A stretch of DNA of 7,668 bases, from NCBI GenBank assembly GCA_946479035.1, contig CAMLDW010000068.1:1-7668 (forward strand). The letters are read 5' to 3'. The position numbers were made by a program, and so were the translations under genes. This stretch comes from an uncultured Chthonomonadaceae bacterium (GTDB lineage Bacteria; Armatimonadota; Fimbriimonadia; Fimbriimonadales; Fimbriimonadaceae). Below are positions 1 through 4,482 of this stretch, one piece after another. How positions within the stretch are numbered: the first letter of the stretch is position 1; each line of letters starts with the position of its first letter. Below the pieces are notes generated by a model, which was not told where the DNA came from, searched no databases, and saw only the letters and a list, made by a program, of their open reading frames with translations.

Positions 1-980
1 AGCGTCGGGCGGTCGGTGATCGGTTTGGTGAAGAGCTGCAGCAGGTAGCCGTCCTCGTCGCGGTCGACGAGGATCCCCAGGGAGGCGATGTCGCGCACGC
101 TCTCGTCGATCTTTCCGACGCGCTCGCCGAGCGTCTCGTAGTAGGCCGCGGGGACGTGGAGGAAGAGGATGCCGCGGTTCTTGAGGTGCGTGACTGTGCG
201 CTGGATGTCCTCGGTGCGAAGCGCGATGTGCTGCGCGCCGGCGCCGCCGAAGAACTCGAGGTACTCGTCGATCTGCGACTTCTTCTTGCCCTCGGCGGGC
301 TCGTTGATCGGGAACTTGACGGTCTGCGATCCGTTCGCCATCACCTTGGACATGAGCGCGGTGTACTCGGTAGAGATGTCCTTGTCGTCGAACGAGATGA
401 GCTGCACGAAGCCGAGCACGTCGGCATAGAACTTGACCCACTCGTTCATTTTGCCGAGCTCGACGTTGCCGACGATGTGGTCCACTTCGACGATGCCGAT
501 GTTGTCTCCTGGCTCGTTGAGGTCCTTGAAGCCTGGGAGGAACTTGCCGCGGTAGTCGTTGCGGCCGACGAAGGTGTGGATGACGTCGCCGTAGGTCTTG
601 ATGGATGCGAGGCGGACGACTCCGTTTTCGTCGCTGAGGCTGAACGGTTGGCGAGCCGCGACCGCGCCGCGCTCGACAGCGGTATTGAAGGACCAGTCGA
701 CGTCGTCGACTGTGAAGGCGATGTCCTGTACGAAGTCGCCGTGCTGCGCGATCTTTTCGGCCATCGGGTGGCCTGGGCGGATGGGCGCGGAGAAGAGGAA
801 GCGGGTGTTGCCCTGCTTGAGGAGGTAGTCGACCTCGTGCTTGAGTCCGGTCTCGAGGCCGGCGTATCCCGTGATATCGAAGCCGAACGCGTGCTGGTAG
901 AAGTAGGCGTTCTGGCGCGCGTTGTTGACGTAAAAGCGGACGTGGTCAACGCCCTTGATCGGGAAGGTGTCTTCGGCCAT
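1..980 (-). CDS. hppD: 4-hydroxyphenylpyruvate dioxygenase, 3' end beyond left edge
   Basis: Fe(II)-dependent, O2-using cytoplasmic enzyme that converts 4-hydroxyphenylpyruvate to homogentisate in tyrosine breakdown. The 326 codons inside the window read as two vicinal-oxygen-chelate halves. The N-terminal half starts GVDHVRFYVNNARQ. The C-terminal half carries the first iron ligand in VEVDHIVGNV (His168) and the second in GAQHIALRTEDI (His251). Also seen are the substrate-pocket segment KFPINEPA (about 222-229), SQIDEYL just before the second His, and LLQLFTKPI near the cut end. The third ligand, a Glu in the usual FFEIIQR-type segment, should lie just past base 1, so the missing end is edge truncation and not damage. 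The ATG at 980 is chosen because AAGGAG lies 10 bases upstream and the N-terminus aligns with the family. Hydroxymandelate synthase is a related alternative, but nothing nearby suggests that pathway. Identity is confident. Confidence 0.95.
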   Translation of the reverse strand, partial: MAEDTFPIKGVDHVRFYVNNARQNAYFYQHAFGFDITGYAGLETGLKHEVDYLLKQGNTRFLFSAPIRPGHPMAEKIAQHGDFVQDIAFTVDDVDWSFNTAVERGAVAARQPFSLSDENGVVRLASIKTYGDVIHTFVGRNDYRGKFLPGFKDLNEPGDNIGIVEVDHIVGNVELGKMNEWVKFYADVLGFVQLISFDDKDISTEYTALMSKVMANGSQTVKFPINEPAEGKKKSQIDEYLEFFGGAGAQHIALRTEDIQRTVTHLKNRGILFLHVPAAYYETLGERVGKIDESVRDIASLGILVDRDEDGYLLQLFTKPITDRPT

Positions 981-990
981 TCTCGTGCGG

Positions 991-996
991 CTCCTT
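991..996 (-). promoter_or_regulatory. Shine-Dalgarno site of hppD
   Basis: On the minus strand the bases read AAGGAG (TAAGGAG if one more base is included), with 10 bases between it and the ATG at 980. This fixes the hppD start. Confidence 0.8.
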
Positions 997-1002
997 ACTT
1001 CT

Positions 1003-1008
1003 ATTATA
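1003..1008 (-). promoter_or_regulatory. -10 box of candidate hppD promoter
   Basis: A perfect TATAAT on the minus strand in an otherwise GC-rich gap. No good -35 sits at the usual spacing; TCCACT, 17 bases upstream, matches TTGACA at only three of six positions. That may mean activator dependence. A start about 7 bases downstream would put the first transcribed base next to the SD site, giving a leader of only about 16 bases. That is short but usable. Confidence 0.5.
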
Positions 1009-1033
1009 CGGCGGCGGTGGAAGGGAGTGGACC

Positions 1034-1079
1034 GTTCGGATTGGCGCGGGTTGGTTCGGGTTTCTTCAGACTAGTTCGG
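1034..1079. repeat. GTTCGG hexamer, three copies at exact 20-bp steps
   Basis: GTTCGG occurs at 1034-1039, 1054-1059 and 1074-1079, each start exactly 20 bp after the last. That is about two DNA helix turns, so the copies face the same side. The array lies 25 bp upstream of the TATAAT box of hppD. The last copy falls inside the final codons of the metallopeptidase gene. It could be a regulator-binding array or a coincidence in GC-rich DNA; no regulator is identifiable here. Confidence 0.3.
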
Positions 1080-1895
1080 AAGGTGAGTGGCAGGCGTTGT
1101 CTCGCCGTCGACCTTCTTCCAGAACTCGTCGTTCATCGCTTTGGACCTTGAGCGGCCGTACTCGCGCAGGAAGGCGACCTTGGCGCGCAGGACCGGATCG
1201 TCCGCGAGGAACGGCTGGACAAGCTTCCAGTTCTCCGGCACGAACATGACGGCCCAGACCTCTGCTTTGTCCTCTTCCAGCCCGCTTGTCGCGTAGACGT
1301 TGATGAAGCCTTGCCTGGGGTGCGTGAACGCCCAGACGTTGCCTGTCTGGTAGGCCGCGCCGCCTTCGCCATAGGTGAAGCCCGGGTCGTTGAGCATCGC
1401 CCAGTTCGGGTCCTTGTAATAGAAAGAGTCGTTCCAGTTCGCTTCGAGCAAGTGGTAGAGCTCGTGGTGCACGACGTGGCGGGAATAGCGCTGGTTCTTG
1501 ACGTAGGTGACGTCGTAGATCATGTCCTCTTGTTCCGCGTCTGGGACGGCGGCTCGCGTCTGCTGACCGACCTTGAGCGCTTGGACGAGCAGCACTCGCC
1601 TGAGGCCGCTGGCCTTGAGGAAGTCGACGGGGTACTTGGAGAGCTCCTCGATGAAGAGGTTGACGTAGTCGTTGGCGTCCTGGCTCTCGGACTGTGCGAC
1701 GGGGTCGTAGGAGTAGCCGCCGCGGCCGGCGCCCTTGGGTTCGCGCGGGATCACGATCATGATGCCGTACTTGGCGGCGACGGGGGCGAGCCTTCGCTGC
1801 AGGTCGATCGCGACGTAGTCGGGGAGCTTCGGCGGCGCCTGGGCGTGGGCGAGAGCGGGCGCGGCCAGGAGGATGGCGAGGATGCAGCGGCGCAT
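1071..1895 (-). CDS. secreted putative zinc metallopeptidase (HExxH)
   Basis: A 274-residue exported protein. Residues 1-18 form a signal peptide: MRRC, a hydrophobic stretch, then AHA with cleavage likely before Gln19. The zinc-protease signature HHELYH spans 143-148 (His144 and His148 as ligands, Glu145 as catalytic base). About 60 residues later LEEDKAEVWA (206-215) resembles the ExxAE-type segment that supplies the third ligand in several gluzincin-like families. The spacing suits a small metallopeptidase acting outside the cytoplasm; substrate and exact family are unknown to me. The frame stays open up to 2033, but that longer version would run into the tRNA gene and bury the signal peptide, so the ATG at 1895 is preferred. 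No SD site precedes it; CATACT (1904-1909, minus strand) lies 8 bases upstream, as in leaderless genes. No terminator is seen before hppD, so read-through into hppD is possible. Enzyme class is fairly sure, function is not. Confidence 0.75.
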   Translation of the reverse strand: MRRCILAILLAAPALAHAQAPPKLPDYVAIDLQRRLAPVAAKYGIMIVIPREPKGAGRGGYSYDPVAQSESQDANDYVNLFIEELSKYPVDFLKASGLRRVLLVQALKVGQQTRAAVPDAEQEDMIYDVTYVKNQRYSRHVVHHELYHLLEANWNDSFYYKDPNWAMLNDPGFTYGEGGAAYQTGNVWAFTHPRQGFINVYATSGLEEDKAEVWAVMFVPENWKLVQPFLADDPVLRAKVAFLREYGRSRSKAMNDEFWKKVDGETTPATHLPN

Positions 1896-1985
1896 GTTCT
1901 TGAAGTATGGGACGTGCAAGCTTCGCCGCCGAGTTCCAATAATCGGACTGGGGGCGGTGCCGGGATGAGTCTTGCGGCGCTCGCC

Positions 1986-2015
1986 TTGACCCTGCGCCCC
2001 GGTCAGGGCCACAAT
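1986..2015 (+). promoter_or_regulatory. promoter of tRNA-Thr
   Basis: TTGACC (1986-1991; five of six to TTGACA), an 18-bp spacer, then CACAAT (2010-2015; four of six to TATAAT). The expected start near 2022 gives a 5' leader of about 7 bases before the mature tRNA, normal for RNase P processing. The site lies in the gap divergent to the metallopeptidase gene. Confidence 0.6.
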
Positions 2016-2028
2016 GGATCGCTTCCGG

Positions 2029-2103
2029 GCCACCTTAGCTCAGTGGTAGAGCAGCTGTTTCGTAAACAGCAGGTCGTCGGTTCGAGTCCGACAGGTGGCT
2101 CCA
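2029..2103 (+). tRNA. tRNA-Thr (anticodon CGU), CCA encoded
   Basis: A complete cloverleaf. Acceptor GCCACCT pairs with AGGTGGC; the D arm is GCTC/GAGC around AGTGGTA. The anticodon arm is GCTGT/ACAGC with loop TTCGTAA, giving anticodon CGT that reads the Thr codon ACG. The variable region is AGGTC, and the T arm is GTCGG/CCGAC with loop TTCGAGT. The discriminator base is T at 2100 and the CCA tail (2101-2103) is in the DNA. ACG is common in the neighbouring genes, which suits a dedicated CGU tRNA. The gene is on the opposite strand to the metallopeptidase. No tRNA neighbours are seen. Confidence 0.97.
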
Positions 2104-2194
2104 GACATTTAAGGCAGGAGGTCTGGGTCGGATGTGAGCGGCTCGCTCTGGATGACGGTCGCAGCGTTGGGGATGGTGTCAGAATCTGCGCGGC

Positions 2195-2662
2195 ATGATG
2201 TACGCCGACGTGTTCAAGAAGAACTACCTCGTCCACGGCCTGCCGGACGAGGCGATCGAAGAGATCGCGGCTTTGGCGCACTGCGACGGTGGTATGGCGG
2301 GCGACGTGATCGTGCAGAGGGGCGAGAAGGGGGGCGACCTCTTCGTCATCCTGGACGGGACGGTGAACATCCTGACGGACAAGGGGGACAAGCTCGGCGA
2401 GGTCGGTCCCGGCTCGGTGCTGGGGGAGGTGGCGCTGGTGGACGCGGGCCCGCGCTCGGCGAACGCGGTGTGCAAAGGGAAGGTGCAGTACGCGAAGCTT
2501 CCTGCGAAGGACCTGCGCGCTTACATGGCGAAGAACAAGGACGCGGGTTTCTTGATGCTGGCGAACCTGGCGCGGGTGCTCAGCATGCGCCTGCGCAACG
2601 CGGACGTCGCGCTCGAGGACCTGCGCGCGAAGTCCGACGACCCTTGGAAGGGCCGGCTGTAG
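2195..2662 (+). CDS. stand-alone cyclic-nucleotide-binding domain protein
   Basis: A 155-residue cytoplasmic protein that is essentially one Crp/CAP-type cyclic-nucleotide-binding domain. The beta-roll signature GEKGGDLFVILDGTVNIL spans about 43-60. The phosphate-binding cassette follows, with GEVAL (77-81) and the ligand-contacting PRSA (86-89). In this family the Glu and the Arg-Ser pair contact the ribose and cyclic phosphate, so binding of cAMP or a similar nucleotide is plausible. After the cassette only a helical tail remains (about 104-145). There is no helix-turn-helix, kinase or channel, so it is not a normal Crp/Fnr regulator and probably acts through a partner protein. Two adjacent ATGs (2195, 2198) are possible. 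No SD site is visible; CAGAAT (2180-2185) is 9 bases upstream. It lies between tRNA-Thr and the porin with no sign of an operon. Domain call is firm, role unknown. Confidence 0.85.
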   Translation: MMYADVFKKNYLVHGLPDEAIEEIAALAHCDGGMAGDVIVQRGEKGGDLFVILDGTVNILTDKGDKLGEVGPGSVLGEVALVDAGPRSANAVCKGKVQYAKLPAKDLRAYMAKNKDAGFLMLANLARVLSMRLRNADVALEDLRAKSDDPWKGRL

Positions 2663-2692
2663 CGCCGAGTTACCGGGCTTAACGGCGCTTTA
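2661..2692 (+). terminator. possible weak terminator after the cyclic-nucleotide-binding gene
   Basis: AGCGCCG (2661-2667) pairs with CGGCGCT (2683-2689), and inside it TTA (2670-2672) pairs with TAA (2680-2682), leaving a 7-base loop and a 2-base bulge. Only three T's follow (2689-2691), so it is a poor intrinsic terminator. It begins within the TAG stop codon and overlaps the first copy of the TTAACGG repeat. Confidence 0.4.
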
Positions 2693-2696
2693 ACGG
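2679..2696 (+). promoter_or_regulatory. Pho-box-like direct repeat before the porin
   Basis: TTAACGG occurs at 2679-2685 and again at 2690-2696, an 11-bp step that reads as TTAACG-N5-TTAACG. A near copy, TTACCGG, sits at 2670-2676. The 11-bp direct repeat of a TTAAC-type half site is the hallmark of PhoB/PhoP family response-regulator sites (TTAACA-N5-TTAACA in Bacillus PhoP; similar units in E. coli). CAAACT (2705-2710), 8 bases downstream, could be a weak -10, as expected where a regulator replaces the -35. The following gene resembles phosphate-selective porins. The partial overlap with a hairpin is a competing explanation. Confidence 0.4.
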
Positions 2697-2731
2697 TTCC
2701 GCAACAAACTGGAGCGTCCGCAAGGACAGAC

Positions 2732-2736
2732 GGAGG
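2732..2736 (+). promoter_or_regulatory. Shine-Dalgarno site of the porin gene
   Basis: GGAGG with 9 bases to the GTG at 2746. It decides the non-ATG start, which places the signal peptide exactly at the N-terminus. Confidence 0.8.
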
Positions 2737-2745
2737 AACCGAACA

Positions 2746-4071
2746 GTGAAGAGAACCCACATAGCGCTGATCGCGCTGGCGGCGCTCGCGCCATTTGCGA
2801 CGGCAGAGCCGGAGCAGCAGTCACCGACCAAGCAGCAGGCGCAGGCCAAGATCGAACAGGCCGCGCAAGAGACCACGACGCTGAACGCCGGCGCGCGCGC
2901 GATCTCCAAGCGGATCGGCGAGCTCGCTCTGAGCGGCGATCTGGCGAACAACGCGTCGGCGATGGACGAGATGAAGAAGCTCGTCGCGTCGCTCGAGGAG
3001 ATCAACGCACGGCTCGCGACGCTGGAGGAGAGCGTGACGGAGCTGAAGGACTGGGCCGCGGGGAAGGACAAGTCCGACGCGAGGGCCACGAAGGCGCTTG
3101 GCGACATCGACAAGATCAAGTTCAGCAACTATTTCCAGTTCCAATACCGCGACGACAACAGGGCGGGCAAGGTGCAGCACAGCTTCGAGGCGCGACGGGT
3201 GCGGATCGGCGCTGAGATGGAGATCAACAAGCAGGCGACCGCAAAGTTCAGCTTCGACGCCGCGACTGGGACGGACAGGGAAGGCACGCAGCTCAAGGAC
3301 CTGGTGCTGACCTACAAGCCAGGGCACGCGGGGCTCTCGCTGATCGCGGGACAGTTCGCACTGCCGCTCGGATATGAGAACGAGATGTCGAACAGCGTGT
3401 TGGAGATGCCCGAAAAGAGCCTTTACAACCGCAGCCAGTTCAACGACGAGCGCGTGCGCGGCGCGATGTTCATGCAGACGGTAGAGGGCGGCGCTTCGTT
3501 CTACGGCGGCTTCGCGAACTCGCTTTCGACGCAGGACGCGGAGCAGGCGGGGATAGCGCCGGGCTCTGGCGGGCAGCTCGCCGGATTCGGCGGTGTGCGA
3601 TACGCGATGAAGGACGTGCACCTGGGGCTCGGGTACTTCGCGGGCAAGCGTCCGAGGTTCACTGGCGGCGGCGGGACCTCGCCGGAGGTCGACAGGAACT
3701 TCACGTACGCGGAGGCGCGGTTCGAGAACGTGCTAACGCCCGGGCTGTACGTGCACAGCGAGCTGATGTTCGGTCACGACCGCATCCCTAGCGCGACGGG
3801 CGCGCCGGGGAACTTGGCGCACGACATGAGCGGGTACCACATCGTGCTGGGCTACCACCTGGACAAGGAGAACGAGCTCTTCACTCGGTACACGCTGTTC
3901 GACAAGAACGCGGACACCGACGGCGACGCGGTGATGGAGTACGCGCTCGGGTATCGGCGCTTCATCGGTTCTGGCGCGTGCTTGGTGTTCGCCTACGAGG
4001 TGATCCACGACAACAGCGTTGCGAACAGCCCTTACCCGGTGACGACGGCGCGGGTGCAGTTCAAGTTCTAG
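2746..4071 (+). CDS. outer-membrane porin, phosphate-selective O/P-like, with N-terminal coiled coil
   Basis: A 441-residue exported beta-barrel that should form a diffusion channel in the outer membrane. It starts at GTG. Residues 1-20 are a signal peptide (MKRTH, hydrophobic core, ATA with cleavage before Glu21). Residues about 28-110 are charged and heptad-like (for example MKKLVASLEEINARLATLEE), predicting a coiled coil that could trimerise the protein or span the periplasm. From about 118 (FSNYFQFQYRDD) to the end, alternating strands form the barrel. Family-like landmarks include FEARRVRIGAE, LKDLVLTYKPG, GQFALPLGYENEMS (about 202-215) and YNRSQFNDERVRGAMF. The last residues are ARVQFKF; the terminal Phe is the usual barrel-assembly signal. 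Phosphate or polyphosphate selectivity is a family-based inference that cannot be read from residues here, and a general porin is the alternative. It stands alone: a Pho-box-like repeat lies upstream and a strong terminator follows. Confidence 0.82.
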   Translation: MKRTHIALIALAALAPFATAEPEQQSPTKQQAQAKIEQAAQETTTLNAGARAISKRIGELALSGDLANNASAMDEMKKLVASLEEINARLATLEESVTELKDWAAGKDKSDARATKALGDIDKIKFSNYFQFQYRDDNRAGKVQHSFEARRVRIGAEMEINKQATAKFSFDAATGTDREGTQLKDLVLTYKPGHAGLSLIAGQFALPLGYENEMSNSVLEMPEKSLYNRSQFNDERVRGAMFMQTVEGGASFYGGFANSLSTQDAEQAGIAPGSGGQLAGFGGVRYAMKDVHLGLGYFAGKRPRFTGGGGTSPEVDRNFTYAEARFENVLTPGLYVHSELMFGHDRIPSATGAPGNLAHDMSGYHIVLGYHLDKENELFTRYTLFDKNADTDGDAVMEYALGYRRFIGSGACLVFAYEVIHDNSVANSPYPVTTARVQFKF

Positions 4072-4097
4072 CTTATGTGACGAACAGCAACCACTCG

Positions 4098-4136
4098 GCC
4101 CCCGGCACATCGCCGGGGGCTTCATCTTTTTTCTTT
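4098..4136 (+). terminator. intrinsic terminator of the porin gene
   Basis: A perfect 9-bp stem, GCCCCCGGC (4098-4106) with GCCGGGGGC (4112-4120), around a 5-base loop, followed by a T-rich run with TTTTTT at 4127-4132. It lies 27 bases after the porin stop codon. Confidence 0.92.
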
Positions 4137-4192
4137 ACGCACATTTGCGGGTGTTGTGCTGGGCGCGGTTTGAAGGCCCTGATCTTGATTGC

Positions 4193-4199
4193 GAGGGAG
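4193..4199 (+). promoter_or_regulatory. Shine-Dalgarno site of the 69-residue gene
   Basis: GAGGGAG with 7 bases to the ATG at 4207. It supports translation of this short reading frame over the overlapping frames in the same stretch. Confidence 0.65.
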
Positions 4200-4206
4200 T
4201 TGAGGC

Positions 4207-4416
4207 ATGGTCGACGCGACTCAACTGGTGTTCATCTATCGCAAGCACGAGTCCCATCTCGCGCGGCCATACCGGATCGTCGTGCGCAAGAAGCCGGTTT
4301 CTCGTGTGGAGTCTGACAAGGGCGCGAGCGCTTCAGCGCCCTTGAGGACCCTCGACCGGCGGTTCGTGATCAAGCAAGAGTTCGAAAGGGAGTGCCAGAT
4401 AGACCTCGTGGTCTGA
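4207..4416 (+). CDS. hypothetical small basic protein, 69 residues
   Basis: I do not recognise this protein. It is short and rich in Arg and Lys: MVDATQLVFIYRKHESHLAR at the start, a basic middle (RIVVRKKPVSRVESDKG), a small Ala/Ser patch, then RRFVIKQEFERECQIDLVV at the end. The hydrophobic/charged alternation suggests a small beta-rich cytoplasmic domain. There is no signal peptide, no membrane segment, and only one Cys. Support for a real gene: a GAGGGAG SD site at proper spacing, G/C-biased third positions like its neighbours, and a strong terminator 30 bases after the stop. The preceding porin terminator isolates it from the porin, so it needs its own promoter, which I could not place. 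It converges on the GH65-like gene. An 8-bp inverted repeat (4318-4325 with 4336-4343) lies inside the frame. Function unknown. Confidence 0.6.
   Translation: MVDATQLVFIYRKHESHLARPYRIVVRKKPVSRVESDKGASASAPLRTLDRRFVIKQEFERECQIDLVV
4318..4343. repeat. inverted repeat inside the 69-residue gene
   Basis: AAGGGCGC (4318-4325) and GCGCCCTT (4336-4343) are perfect 8-bp complements separated by 10 bases. No T run follows, so it is not a terminator. It falls in the codons for the Ala/Ser patch, a low-complexity part of the protein. Confidence 0.5.
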
Positions 4417-4446
4417 TCCTCCACCCAGGTTTTTTGTAATACATAT

Positions 4447-4482
4447 GGCCGCCGCGACCCATCTCGGCGGCCCTTTTTATTT
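4447..4482 (+). terminator. intrinsic terminator of the 69-residue gene
   Basis: A perfect 8-bp stem, GGCCGCCG (4447-4454) with CGGCGGCC (4465-4472), around a 10-base loop, followed by TTTTTATTT. The T run overlaps the TAA stop codon of the convergent GH65-like gene (4477). Read from the minus strand, the hairpin is not followed by a T run, so it works as a Rho-independent terminator mainly for plus-strand transcripts. Confidence 0.85.

Noticed and set aside
156..1151. Long plus-strand reading frame opposite hppD
   Set aside because: It is antisense to an unmistakable hppD, runs past its start, and has the Val/Asp/Glu/Leu-heavy composition typical of GC-rich shadow frames.
1896..2033. 46-residue N-terminal extension of the metallopeptidase
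   Set aside because: It would overlap the tRNA gene and its promoter on the other strand and place the signal peptide internally.
2136..2148. GAGCG/CGCTC mini-hairpin after the tRNA as terminator
   Set aside because: Only five base pairs with a 3-base loop and no T run. No convincing tRNA terminator is visible.
1311..2198. Plus-strand frame running through the tRNA gene
   Set aside because: It crosses the metallopeptidase (antisense) and the whole tRNA-Thr; it has no domain, and its end is at the next gene's start.
2821..3621. Minus-strand 266-residue frame inside the porin
   Set aside because: Shadow of the porin coding frame, rich in Arg, Leu and Val with no recognisable motif.
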